Shown here piece after piece: positions 1 to 6,779 of a DNA stretch of 17,018 bases; the first letter of the stretch is position 1, and each line of letters begins with the position of its first letter. The notes beneath the pieces are model-generated. The model searched no databases. It was not told where the DNA came from and saw only the letters and a program-made list of their open reading frames with translations. This stretch comes from JBAWAP01 sp049589355 (GTDB lineage Bacteria; Chloroflexota; Anaerolineae; VGOG01). Both the position numbers and the translations under genes were made by a program. The stretch spans positions 1 through 17,018 of the forward strand of contig JBAWAP010000438.1 in the NCBI GenBank assembly GCA_049589355.1, written 5' to 3'.

Positions 1-101
1 AGCGCCGGTTGAGTAGCGAAGCGTATCGAAACCAAGCGAGCGGCTCCACAGACACCCCGCTTGGCCTCGATACGTCGCTTCGCTCCTACTCGGCCGGCGC
101 T
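1..101. repeat. Long imperfect palindromic repeat at the left edge
   Basis: The left arm (1-39) and right arm (58-101) are reverse complements apart from a few mismatches and small insertions. Both share the core GAGTA..GCGAAGCG..TATCGA, and both are framed by AGCGCCGG at the outside and CCAAGCG at the inside, with a loop of about 19 bases. It could fold into a long cruciform or hairpin. It is probably one copy of a dispersed palindromic (REP/MITE-like) family, but no second copy lies in this window and the left boundary may be cut by the window edge. It abuts the broken propeller gene to its right. Confidence 0.7.
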
Positions 102-107
102 TCGTAA

Positions 108-440
108 GAATCATGTAATGCACCCAACGAATTGTGCTTTGATCCGGCATGGTCATCGAGGAGCAATGAGATAGCCTTTGTGTGCCACGTAGCGGCGGGG
201 CATGACATCTTTGTTATGAACAGCGATGGCACTGGGCGAAGGAAGCTGACGGTAGCGGGTGAACTGGAATGGAACAGGCATCCCAGTTGGTCCCCCGATG
301 GCACTCAGATCGTCTTTTGGTCCAACCGGGAAACCGGCCATAAGCAGATTTGGGTGATGTGCGCGGACGGAAGCGGAAAGCGCAATATCAGCAACAACCC
401 TTCCAACGAGTGGGATCCGGTGTGGATAAAGGGCCTCTAG
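108..440 (+). pseudogene. 3' remnant of a TolB-type beta-propeller protein
   Basis: The frame is open from the stop at 105-107 to 440 and encodes the end of a TolB/PD40 six-bladed propeller. Two blade signatures are visible: DPAWSSRSNEIAF followed by DIFVMNSDGTGRRKLT, then HPSWSPDGTQIVF followed by QIWVMCADGSGKRNIS. It closes with the typical terminal DPVW. A whole protein of this family needs several more blades, usually 300 or more residues, and none are visible upstream because the palindromic repeat ends at about 101. The only possible initiator is a TTG at 132, with no Shine-Dalgarno, in the middle of a blade. I read this as a truncated, probably unexpressed gene. A frameshifted continuation to the left of the window cannot be excluded. 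Confidence 0.7.
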
Positions 441-490
441 CCGATACCGGTGTTCACGCCGACCCCATGATATGCCTCCATCAGATGTCA

Positions 491-521
491 GGTGCGACGC
501 ACTTTCAAAGTGCGCCGCACC
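491..521. repeat. Hairpin repeat, possible terminator
   Basis: A 15-base arm, GGTGCGACGCACTTT, is followed by one C and then its reverse complement with one mismatch (14 of 15 paired). The following bases (TTCCCTTTA) are pyrimidine-rich but not a clean T-run. It could end transcription from the propeller remnant or be a short dispersed palindrome. Apart from this hairpin, the promoter at 575 and the scpB remnant, I see nothing in 441-681. Confidence 0.5.
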
Positions 522-574
522 TTCCCTTTACCCAACCCCTCCAGAAGGCAGACTTGCCAACGAATCGCCTCAAT

Positions 575-603
575 TTGCCCCGGCAAGGACATGAGGATAT
601 AAT
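575..603 (+). promoter_or_regulatory. Sigma-70-like promoter upstream of rluB
   Basis: TTGCCC at 575-580 and a perfect TATAAT at 598-603 are separated by 17 bases, the ideal spacing. Transcription would start near 610 and run through the scpB remnant into rluB. This gives rluB its own promoter now that its usual upstream partner is broken. Confidence 0.55.
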
Positions 604-681
604 AAGAATGCGCCCCCAACACGATGCGATCTGTGATGACGACAGGTTAGTATGGATGCTGTATTCTGGGGGCTCTTGGCT

Positions 682-789
682 GAGCGCCCCATCATCTACG
701 GCACCACATTCGAGTTCTTGTAGTACTTCGGCCTGCAGGACCTAGCCGAGTTGCTGTCGCTGGATGAAGAGGAGCGAGACGAAAGCTGA
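682..789 (+). pseudogene. scpB: scpB 3' remnant with in-frame stop
   Basis: The frame at 682-789 reads ERPIIYGTTFEFL, a TAG stop at 721-723, then YFGLQDLAELLSLDEEE and a terminal TGA. This matches the very conserved C-terminal end of the condensin-associated protein ScpB (GRPxxYGTTxxFLxxFGLxxLxxLP). The TAG sits where a glutamine or glutamate codon would be expected. No ScpB-like sequence is recognisable upstream of about 682; that frame meets a TGA at 637-639, so the helix-turn-helix domains are gone. The final TGA overlaps the ATG of the next gene as TGATG, the coupling expected in a scpB-rluB operon. I infer a decayed operon partner. An intact scpB would have to lie elsewhere. Confidence 0.75.
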
Positions 790-1532
790 TGGAGCGTCTG
801 CAAAAGGTCATGGCCCACGCCGGGGTTGTCTCGCGGCGGAAGTGCGAAGAGTTGATCCTGCAGGGACGGGTGCGGGTCAACGGGCAAGTGGTCACCCAAC
901 TGGGCACCAAAGTAGATCCGGCCAGGGACATCATCGAGGTGGACGGGCAGTCCATCACCCTGGAGAAGAAGGTCTACATCCTCCTCCACAAGCCTCGGGG
1001 CTATCTGAGCGACACCCTCGATTTCCGGGGCCACCCTTCGGCGCTGAGCCTGATACCGGGCGGTGAGCGACTCTATCCGGCGGGCCGCTTGGACGCCAGA
1101 AGCGAGGGACTCCTGCTCCTGACCAACGACGGGGAGCTGGCCCACCGCCTCACCCACCCGCGCTACGAGCACGAGAAGGAGTACTTGGCCTTGGTGGAGG
1201 GGCAACCCACGGAGGCGGCCCTGCAGCGGATGGTGGAGGGTGTGGAGCAGGACGGCGAGGTACTGCAGGCTGATGCCGTGGAGTGGCTCAAGCGGCTGGG
1301 CCCGGAGGTCCAAATCCATGGCTGGGAGGAGGCCCCGGGGGGCATGACCTGGCTGCGCATTCTCCTCCACGAGGGCAAGAAGCGCCACATCCGGCGGATG
1401 TGCGCTGCCTTGGGCCACCCGGTGCGGCGGCTGATCCGGATCCGCATTGGCCCTCTGGAGCTAGGGGATTTGCCAGTGGGGAAGTGGCGGCATTTGACAG
1501 AGAGAGAGGTTAAGCGGTTGCGGTCAGCCTAA
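789..1532 (+). CDS. rluB: Ribosomal large-subunit pseudouridine synthase (RsuA/RluB family)
   Basis: This 247-aa protein isomerises a uridine in rRNA, most likely 23S. An N-terminal S4 RNA-binding domain (about residues 2-60, beginning ERLQKVMAHAG) precedes the catalytic domain. The catalytic Asp is residue 102 in AGRLDARSEGLLLLTNDG, the RsuA-family signature, here with Ser in place of the usual Thr. The closing motif EGKKRHIRRMCAALGHPV is also present. The ATG at 789 overlaps the stop of the scpB remnant (TGATG), which fixes the start. Distinguishing RluB from RluE or RsuA specificity is not possible from sequence alone, but the scpB neighbour favours RluB. No coding gene follows on the same strand before cmk. 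Confidence 0.93.
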   Translation: MERLQKVMAHAGVVSRRKCEELILQGRVRVNGQVVTQLGTKVDPARDIIEVDGQSITLEKKVYILLHKPRGYLSDTLDFRGHPSALSLIPGGERLYPAGRLDARSEGLLLLTNDGELAHRLTHPRYEHEKEYLALVEGQPTEAALQRMVEGVEQDGEVLQADAVEWLKRLGPEVQIHGWEEAPGGMTWLRILLHEGKKRHIRRMCAALGHPVRRLIRIRIGPLELGDLPVGKWRHLTEREVKRLRSA

Positions 1533-1550
1533 CCCTGGAACGGGGGAGGG

Positions 1551-1580
1551 ATTGAGGATTAGGTATTGGATATTGGGGAT
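1551..1580. repeat. Short degenerate minisatellite (TATTGGATATTG type)
   Basis: The tract ATTGAGGATTAGGTATTGG continues as ATATTGGGGAT. It is built from ATTGG/GGAT units and ends at the stop codon of the antitoxin gene on the minus strand. The same unit, in the opposite orientation (CAATATCCAATATCC), occurs at 14991-15005 before scpA, so it is a dispersed family. Confidence 0.5.
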
Positions 1581-1843
1581 CAGTCCTCATCATAAATGTC
1601 GCGATCGTGATGGATTGAGCCATCAGTGATCCCGCTGGCTCCCAGCCCAATGATGTCCCTCAGTGGGTCGGTGGAGATGACCGAGGCCTTGCCGAAGTCT
1701 TTAACCCGCATTTGCTGGCTTACGTACTCTTCGAGAGCTTCGCGGATCATCTGGGCCATCGTTTTGTGCTGAAGCTCGGCCAAGCGCTGAATCTGCCTGC
1801 GTTGCTCTTCAGTTAGATAAATCTGAGTTCGTATCATAGCCAT
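1580..1843 (-). CDS. Ribbon-helix-helix (CopG/Arc-type) antitoxin-like protein, orphan
   Basis: The predicted protein has 87 aa. A ribbon-helix-helix DNA-binding fold covers residues 4 to about 42 (RTQIYLTEEQRRQIQRLA, then MAQMIREALEEYV). The C-terminal tail, GLGASGITDGSIHHDRDIY, resembles the toxin-binding tails of antitoxins paired with PIN-domain (VapC-type) toxins. Three in-frame ATGs exist at 1849, 1843 and 1837. I chose 1843 because AGGAG at 1852-1856 is about 8 bases from it and far too close to 1849. The partner toxin normally lies just downstream, but here the gene converges on rluB with only about 47 bases between, so no toxin is present. It could be a decayed module or a stand-alone autoregulator. 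Confidence 0.75.
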   Translation of the reverse strand: MAMIRTQIYLTEEQRRQIQRLAELQHKTMAQMIREALEEYVSQQMRVKDFGKASVISTDPLRDIIGLGASGITDGSIHHDRDIYDED

Positions 1844-1849
1844 CGCCAT

Positions 1850-1897
1850 ATCTCCTGAACGCTGTATACATCGTTATTTTAGTATAGATGCTGTATA
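1850..1897. promoter_or_regulatory. Divergent intergenic region with repeated GCTGTATA sites
   Basis: This 48-base AT-rich stretch separates the antitoxin start (minus strand) from cmk (plus strand). GCTGTATA occurs twice, at 1861-1868 and 1890-1897. The first copy is part of the palindrome TGTATACA (1863-1870). Repeats of this kind suit binding by the adjacent ribbon-helix-helix protein. TAGTAT at 1880-1885 could be a -10 box for a nearly leaderless cmk transcript. Operator function is an inference. Confidence 0.4.
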
Positions 1898-2602
1898 ATG
1901 CCAACTAGACCGCGTCTGCCCAAGGCTTCGACCATCGCCATTGACGGGACAGTTGCCTCAGGGAAGAGCACCATCGGGGGGCTCTTGGCCGAGCGCCTGG
2001 GCTACACTTACCTCGACACAGGTGCAATGTACCGGGCCGTCACCTGGGTTGCCCTGCAACGGGGGATTGACATCGCCGACGAGGAAGCCATAACTGCTCT
2101 GGCCGAAAGCGTCGAGATCAATATCACCCTGCCCACTGTTGATGATGCGCGACAGTACACCGTCTATGCCAATGGGCAGGACGTCACCTGGCAGATCCGC
2201 CGGCCGGAGGTGGACGCCAACGTCTCGCCCGTCTCGGCCTACCCCGGCGTGCGCCAGGCGCTCACGGATCAACAGCGGCGAATTGGGCGACAAGGACGCA
2301 TCGTCATGGTAGGGCGAGACATCGGCACCGTGGTTCTTCCTGGGGCGGATCTCAAGATCTACCTCGATGCCACGGTTGAGGAGAGGGCCTGCCGTCGCTA
2401 TTGGGAGATCTTGAAAAGGAGAGAAGAGGCCGATTATGAGGAGGTTTTAGGGGCCATGCGCCGGCGGGATAAGATTGATAGCGAGCGAGAGGCGGCTCCC
2501 CTTCGCCCAGCCGACGATGCGATCATCATTGACACCACGGAGCTTAGCATAGCCAAGGTCCTGGCCAAGGTGGAAGAGTTGATATGGGCAAAGGGCAACT
2601 GA
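1898..2602 (+). CDS. cmk: Cytidylate (CMP/dCMP) kinase
   Basis: This 234-aa enzyme phosphorylates CMP and dCMP with ATP in pyrimidine nucleotide synthesis, in the cytosol. The P-loop is G17-T25 (GTVASGKST). The CMP-site signature YLDTGAMYRA follows at about 39-48. Conserved NMP-binding segments include QIRRPEVDANVSPVSAYPGVR and GRDIGTVVLPGADLKIYLDA, and the lid region carries RRRDKIDSEREAAPL. Length is normal. The ATG at 1898 has no Shine-Dalgarno, and an upstream TAGTAT suggests a leaderless message. The 3' end overlaps plsC by 19 bases, and cmk next to plsC is a common arrangement in Gram-positive and related bacteria. The usual downstream ribosomal protein S1 or ispH genes are absent. Confidence 0.95.
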   Translation: MPTRPRLPKASTIAIDGTVASGKSTIGGLLAERLGYTYLDTGAMYRAVTWVALQRGIDIADEEAITALAESVEINITLPTVDDARQYTVYANGQDVTWQIRRPEVDANVSPVSAYPGVRQALTDQQRRIGRQGRIVMVGRDIGTVVLPGADLKIYLDATVEERACRRYWEILKRREEADYEEVLGAMRRRDKIDSEREAAPLRPADDAIIIDTTELSIAKVLAKVEELIWAKGN

Positions 2603-3237
2603 TCTTCCGGTGTCTGGCCTGTTCTGTCCTGAGGGTGCTTTTCAGGCTCTTCACGCGTCTGGAGATCAAGGGCTTGGAGAGCCTGCTCCAGAGCGGGCCC
2701 CTCTTGGTTGCTTTTAACCACCTGGCGCATCTTGATGGCCCCCTCGTGTTGGCTTCGCTGCCTTGGCCTGTAGAGAGCATAGGCCTGGCGGATCTCTACC
2801 GCGTTCCCATCACCGGCCAGTTGTTACGGCTCTACGGCACAATCCCTGTACACCGCGACCAATTCGACCGCGAGGTCATCCGGCGGGCCCTGCAGGTGCT
2901 GGCCGAGGGCAAGGTGCTGGCCCTGGCCCCTGAAGCCAGGATGAGCCTGACCGGTGCTCTGGAGCGAGCGCGGCATGGCGTTGCTTATCTAGCGTTGCGC
3001 AGCGGCGCGCCTATCCTGCCTGTGGCCCTCACGGGCACGGAACACATTCCGTCGGAACTGAAGCGGTTGCGGCGTCCTCGGCTGACCGTCACCATCGGCG
3101 AGCTCTTTATCACGCCGCCTCAGGCGAGCGAAGCCCAGGCACGGCGTCAACAAGTGGCCGAGCTCACCGATGAGATCATGCATCGCGTCGCTGCATTGCT
3201 GCCCCCTGAATATCGGGGTGTCTATGGTGATGAGTAA
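2584..3237 (+). CDS. plsC: 1-acyl-sn-glycerol-3-phosphate acyltransferase (first of two)
   Basis: The predicted protein has 217 aa and belongs to the LPLAT/PlsC family, which transfers an acyl chain to lysophosphatidic acid at the membrane. The catalytic HX4D box is H46-D51 (NHLAHLDGP). Motif II is seen as LLRLYGTIPVHR, and motif IV as APILPVAL. Motif III is unusual: the expected PEGTRS reads PEARMS (116-121), losing the Gly and the usual TR order that help bind the glycerol phosphate. That could mean altered substrate or reduced activity. The start overlaps cmk by 19 bases, suggesting translational coupling. It shares LLPPExRGVY near its end with the next paralogue, so the pair arose by tandem duplication. 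Confidence 0.88.
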   Translation: MGKGQLIFRCLACSVLRVLFRLFTRLEIKGLESLLQSGPLLVAFNHLAHLDGPLVLASLPWPVESIGLADLYRVPITGQLLRLYGTIPVHRDQFDREVIRRALQVLAEGKVLALAPEARMSLTGALERARHGVAYLALRSGAPILPVALTGTEHIPSELKRLRRPRLTVTIGELFITPPQASEAQARRQQVAELTDEIMHRVAALLPPEYRGVYGDE

Positions 3238-3318
3238 TGAGGCTAACAAGTCAACGTCGAATTCGCTTACTTGTACCGTTCGTGATAAAAGTCTGGGCGT
3301 ATCCATTGAGGGTGAGGG

Positions 3319-4020
3319 ATGTGGACTCGTCGCTTTTGTAACTCTGCCCTTCGGCTCCTGTTCAAAGTCCTTCTCAAGTTGGAGACAGGCGGGTTGGAGA
3401 ACGTATCCTCTGAGGGGCCGTTGATTCTCATGATCACCCACACCAACTTCCTAGACCCGCTGTTGGCTGGCACGTTGATGCCTCGGGAGGTGGTGACGAT
3501 GTCCAAGGTTGAGAACTTCTGGCATCCTATCATGGGTATCCTCGTTAGGCTCTATGGCGCTTTCCCCGTGCGCCGGGGCGAAGTGGATCTCTGGGCCATC
3601 CGCCGTTCCCTGGAGGTACTGGACAACGGCGAGGTATTGCTCATGGCCCCCGAAGGCACAAGAAGCGGCCACGGACGGTTGCAGAAGGGCCACGATGGCA
3701 TGACCTTCATCGCTCTGCGCGCCGACGCCCCCATCTTGCCCATGGCTATCATAGGGGGAGAGCGCTTTTGGGACAATCTACCAAAGCTACGTCGCACTCC
3801 CGTCAAAATAGTCATCGGCAAGGTCTTTTGCTTCTCCCCTGGGCGGGAGCGGGTCAGGCGGGCAACCATGAGCAAGATGACCCAGGAAGCTATGTATCAA
3901 TTGGCCTCCCTGCTGCCACCTGAGCGACGGGGTGTCTACAGCGACCTCGATTCGGCCACTGAAGAGTATCTCGCTTTTCCGCCGGGCAGTCCCAGCAACT
4001 TGCCCAAGGGAGGGAACTAG
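3319..4020 (+). CDS. plsC: 1-acyl-sn-glycerol-3-phosphate acyltransferase (second of two)
   Basis: This 233-aa PlsC-family protein is the paralogue of the preceding gene. It has a full set of motifs: HX4D at H41-D46 (THTNFLDPL), a glycerol-phosphate motif with PEGTRS (E112), and APILPMAI. It should be a competent lysophosphatidate acyltransferase. The ATG at 3319 is preceded by GAGGGTGAGGG, a good Shine-Dalgarno. It lies 81 bases after the first plsC and 3 bases before the next gene, so it is probably co-transcribed with both. The C-terminal extension after GVYSD (about 30 residues, Pro/Gly-rich) is absent from the first copy. Confidence 0.92.
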   Translation: MWTRRFCNSALRLLFKVLLKLETGGLENVSSEGPLILMITHTNFLDPLLAGTLMPREVVTMSKVENFWHPIMGILVRLYGAFPVRRGEVDLWAIRRSLEVLDNGEVLLMAPEGTRSGHGRLQKGHDGMTFIALRADAPILPMAIIGGERFWDNLPKLRRTPVKIVIGKVFCFSPGRERVRRATMSKMTQEAMYQLASLLPPERRGVYSDLDSATEEYLAFPPGSPSNLPKGGN

Positions 4021-4023
4021 CCA

Positions 4024-5307
4024 TTGGCCAAGGGCGGGGTGATCGTGGAGGTTCGTTCGGGAAGCATCTCTGCGGAGCTGGGCTTGCAGCCAGGCGATGT
4101 GCTCCTCTCCATCAATGGCCACATTCTGCGCGACGTGATTGATTACCGCTTCTACGGGGCTGAGGAGGAGCTGGAGCTGGTCGTAGAACGGGGTGGGGAG
4201 CGGATCGTCTACGAGGTGGAGCGGGGCTACGACCAGGAGCTGGGCATCGAGTTCGCCGAGCCGACTTTCGATGGACTTCGCCTTTGTAACAACCGCTGCG
4301 AATTTTGCTTCTTCAAGGGGATGCCGCCGGGGATGCGGCGTTCCCTTTACGTAAAAGATGACGATTATCGCTATTCCTTCCTCTTTGGCAATTACATAAC
4401 TTTGACCAACCTCACCGAGGACGACTGGAGTCGCCTGGCCGAGCAGCGTCTCAGTCCCCTCTACGTTTCCGTCCACGCCACTGACCTCGCTTTGCGTCGC
4501 CGCATCCTGGGCAACCCTGCCGCTCCTGACGTCGTCGAGCAGTTGAAACGGTTGGGGAGTTTGGGCATCCAGATTCACGCCCAGATCGTCCTAATCCTTG
4601 GTCTCAACGATGGCCAGTATCTGGCCCACACCGTAGCTGAACTGGCCGCCCTCTATCCGACAGTGCAGTCCATCGCCGTCGTCCCCCTGGGCCTCACCAA
4701 GTACCACCGGTGCCCCTTTCGCCTCTATGAGCCCGAAGAGGCGAAGCCGATCACCGTTCAGATCTCGGCCTGGCAGCGAGAGTACCGACGCCGGTATGGC
4801 TTCAATTTGGTTTATGCCTCCGATGAGTGGTATCTGCTGGCTGGCCTGGAGGTGCCTCCGGCCGAAGAGTACGATGGCTTTCCTCAACTGGAGAACGGGG
4901 TGGGGCTAACGAGGATGCTCTTGGATGAAGAGTTTCGAGTTTCGGGTCTCGAGCTTCGGGTTGGAAAGGTAACCTTGGTTTGTGGGACGTTGATCGCGCC
5001 GGTGTTGGAGGAGATGGCGGCGAAGCTGGCGGGGAGGACGGGGCTGAAGGTTCAGGTCGTCCCTGTCGTCAACGACTTCTTCGGGCCGGCGGTGACCGTT
5101 TCGGGGCTGCTCACGGGGCGGGACGTGATTGAGGTTTTGCGGAGCCGGGATCTGGGCGATGTCGTATTTCTCCCGCGGGCCATGTTCGACGCCTCAGGGG
5201 AGCTGACTCTCGACGACATGAGTCCAGCCGAGATAGGGGAGAGGTTAGGAGGTAGAGTCGAGGTGGCAGGGATGATGGGGGAGGTGGTCGACTTTTTGTG
5301 CGTTTGA
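4024..5307 (+). CDS. PDZ-radical SAM-DUF512 protein
   Basis: The predicted protein has 427 aa. An N-terminal PDZ-like domain (about 5-75, with LGLQPGDVLLSINGHILRD) is followed by a radical-SAM-like core and the DUF512 domain in the C-terminal half. The cluster motif is CNNRCEFCF (CX3CX2C), which binds a [4Fe-4S] cluster that cleaves S-adenosylmethionine. This architecture matches a conserved but functionally uncharacterised family found in clostridia and Chloroflexota, often near der or plsC. The start is TTG at 4024, with GGGAGG about 9 bases upstream and no better in-frame start. Residues 304-313 (FRVSGLELRV) are encoded by a TTTCGAGTTTCGGGT repeat, so a short insertion has been absorbed in frame. 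Function is unknown. Confidence 0.88.
   Translation: MAKGGVIVEVRSGSISAELGLQPGDVLLSINGHILRDVIDYRFYGAEEELELVVERGGERIVYEVERGYDQELGIEFAEPTFDGLRLCNNRCEFCFFKGMPPGMRRSLYVKDDDYRYSFLFGNYITLTNLTEDDWSRLAEQRLSPLYVSVHATDLALRRRILGNPAAPDVVEQLKRLGSLGIQIHAQIVLILGLNDGQYLAHTVAELAALYPTVQSIAVVPLGLTKYHRCPFRLYEPEEAKPITVQISAWQREYRRRYGFNLVYASDEWYLLAGLEVPPAEEYDGFPQLENGVGLTRMLLDEEFRVSGLELRVGKVTLVCGTLIAPVLEEMAAKLAGRTGLKVQVVPVVNDFFGPAVTVSGLLTGRDVIEVLRSRDLGDVVFLPRAMFDASGELTLDDMSPAEIGERLGGRVEVAGMMGEVVDFLCV
4931..4962. repeat. In-frame TTTCGGGT-type repeat inside the DUF512 gene
   Basis: The tract AGTTTCGAGTTTCGGGTCTC, followed by GAGCTTCGGGTT, is made of degenerate TTTCGRGT units. A longer version of the same family lies inside the glycosyltransferase gene at 13063-13110. 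It keeps the reading frame and encodes FRVSGLELRV. Confidence 0.6.
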
Positions 5308-5413
5308 TAGTATAGTGATGGGCGTTAGTGGTGCTTGACTTCGTGAATCCGCAAGAGAAGAAAGCGCCAACAAGGGCATCTACTTGGAGCATGAATTACG
5401 CTCATTTTCGACG

Positions 5414-5441
5414 TTGCCTTGGGCGCTTCGATGTGTATTAT
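5414..5441 (+). promoter_or_regulatory. Probable promoter of the 387-aa membrane protein gene
   Basis: TTGCCT at 5414-5419 and TATTAT at 5436-5441 are 16 bases apart, and an overlapping TATACT lies at 5439-5444. The AT-rich GTGTATTATACTGTAG stands out from its GC-rich surroundings. AGGGGA at about 5466-5471 is the ribosome binding site for the ATG at 5479. The rest of 5308-5413 holds nothing I recognise. Confidence 0.45.
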
Positions 5442-5478
5442 ACTGTAGTAGGCCAGATTTGTCAAACAGGGGATCACT

Positions 5479-6642
5479 ATGGATAACAACGAGTCACCTA
5501 CGGCGGCTCTTTCTCTATCCAAACAACTGCCCTTAGCCCTGGGGCTTGGTTGGTCAGCGGGGGAGCTTGTTGGCCGGTATCGCCACGGCATCCATCCTCG
5601 GAACCCTGCGGCCGGCAAAGTGGGCCAAGGATGGGCATTGCCCCGGCTTTCCTATAGCAGCCGGGCCCTGAGGTCCAACAACGATCTCTTCTGGCTCCTG
5701 GCCCAGCGGTTGATCGTGCTCTCAGATGAGTTGGGCCTGGACGACTTGGAGGACAAGGAAAAGGAGGGCAGTGTTGATGCCCGTATCAGGGCTCTGCCAG
5801 CAGAGATTCGGAAGTACATCGCCGATCCGAGTTCCACATCGGCCCTCGACCCCGAGAGATTCTATCAACTGCTGGAAGACTGGACGCAGTTGATCCGGCT
5901 GGAGCTGGGGGTTCGGGCCCAGACCCTGCCCGAAGCCTTCTCCTTCGCCGGCGAGCTGGCCGATCTCTACTGGGCCCTGCCTGTGCCTCAGCGGTACAAT
6001 CTCTCAGGATGGGCTGATGCCTGGCAGAAGCTGTTATACAAGGTGCCCAGGGTATTGGAAGTCCTCGGTCGGGTCAAAACCTCCCTACCGCCCTACGCTG
6101 TCGTGGCTCTCGAACATAGCCTGAAGCGGTGGCAACAGGCGCGTCCGGCCTGGCTTGAGGCCGAGTTTAGCCAGGAGCAGGCCCGGGCGCTCAGTGGCCG
6201 CTTTGGGGAGCAGGCCAGAGTATGGGGGGACATTTTGCAAGAGGAGAAGCTGCCGCAAGATCACCTGAAGTGCAGCGATTGGCTCTGGGTGGGCGTACTT
6301 TCGGCGTTGGCCTTCGCTCTCATCTTGTTGCTGATTCTGCTGGCCTTCTCGGGTTTGGTGGCAGGGGCTTCCGGCTTGTTGATCTGGGTGGTCATCCCCT
6401 GGGTGCAGGGATTGCTTCCCAGCGTGCCGGAGCCATCCGAGCTCGTACAGACGCCGTCGGTAAGCGATTGGTTGACCATCGGGGGCCTCTTATCGGCAGC
6501 GGCTGGCCTTTTGATCTCGGCCGGGGTTTGGTTCTTCCGTCGGCTGGGGGACATCTATGGCTGGCTGCGGAGCCAGCTAATCCCCTTCTTCGTGCGGAGG
6601 CGAACCCTGGTCGCCTGGCGAGGGAAGTTGAAAAGACCCTAA
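5479..6642 (+). CDS. Unrecognised membrane protein, C-terminal two-helix anchor
   Basis: I do not recognise this 387-aa protein. The first 265 residues are soluble, mostly helical and rich in Trp, Leu and Arg (for example FYQLLEDWTQLIRLELGV and ALPVPQRYNLSGWADAWQK). An acidic linker, DDLEDKEKEG, lies near 90. Two hydrophobic stretches follow: about 270-312 (ALAFALILLLILLAFSGLVA and beyond) and about 335-357 (LTIGGLLSAAAGLLISAGVW). A very basic tail of about 30 residues completes it, so the N-terminal domain probably faces the cytoplasm. There is no signal peptide. It appears to be monocistronic, with its own promoter and a hairpin at its stop codon. The last residues (KRP, stop) lie inside that palindrome. 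Annotated function: none. Confidence 0.75.
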   Translation: MDNNESPTAALSLSKQLPLALGLGWSAGELVGRYRHGIHPRNPAAGKVGQGWALPRLSYSSRALRSNNDLFWLLAQRLIVLSDELGLDDLEDKEKEGSVDARIRALPAEIRKYIADPSSTSALDPERFYQLLEDWTQLIRLELGVRAQTLPEAFSFAGELADLYWALPVPQRYNLSGWADAWQKLLYKVPRVLEVLGRVKTSLPPYAVVALEHSLKRWQQARPAWLEAEFSQEQARALSGRFGEQARVWGDILQEEKLPQDHLKCSDWLWVGVLSALAFALILLLILLAFSGLVAGASGLLIWVVIPWVQGLLPSVPEPSELVQTPSVSDWLTIGGLLSAAAGLLISAGVWFFRRLGDIYGWLRSQLIPFFVRRRTLVAWRGKLKRP

Positions 6643-6665
6643 GGGTTTCCAAAACCCTTAGGGTC
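6635..6665. terminator. Perfect 14-bp hairpin at the stop codon
   Basis: GACCCTAAGGGTTT (6635-6648), the loop CCA, and the exact reverse complement (6652-6665) form a stable stem that includes the TAA stop at 6640-6642. There is no T-run after it, so it may act as a Rho-independent-like or mRNA-end hairpin, or be a copy of a dispersed palindrome. Confidence 0.55.
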
Positions 6666-6677
6666 TCGGACCGGAAT

Positions 6678-6706
6678 TTGACAATTCTGTGCAAGCGTGA
6701 TAGTAT
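6678..6706 (+). promoter_or_regulatory. Strong consensus promoter without an evident gene
   Basis: A perfect TTGACA at 6678-6683 and TAGTAT at 6701-6706 have ideal 17-base spacing, giving a start near 6713. A very strong Shine-Dalgarno, AAGGAGGTGA, follows at 6731-6740, but the reachable starts give only ATG GTC CTG TGA (6740-6751) or GTG AGT TAA (6748-6756). The promoter could instead drive the hairpin-rich region at 6990-7230. Confidence 0.6.
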
Positions 6707-6779
6707 CTGCTTGCGCCAAAAACCGTCGGGAAGGAGGTGATGGTCCTGTGAGTTAAACTGGAAAAGGGGAAGTCAGCGC

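Noticed and set aside
3787..4578. 263-aa open frame on the minus strand
   Set aside because: It is a shadow of plsC and the DUF512 gene, both well supported on the plus strand.
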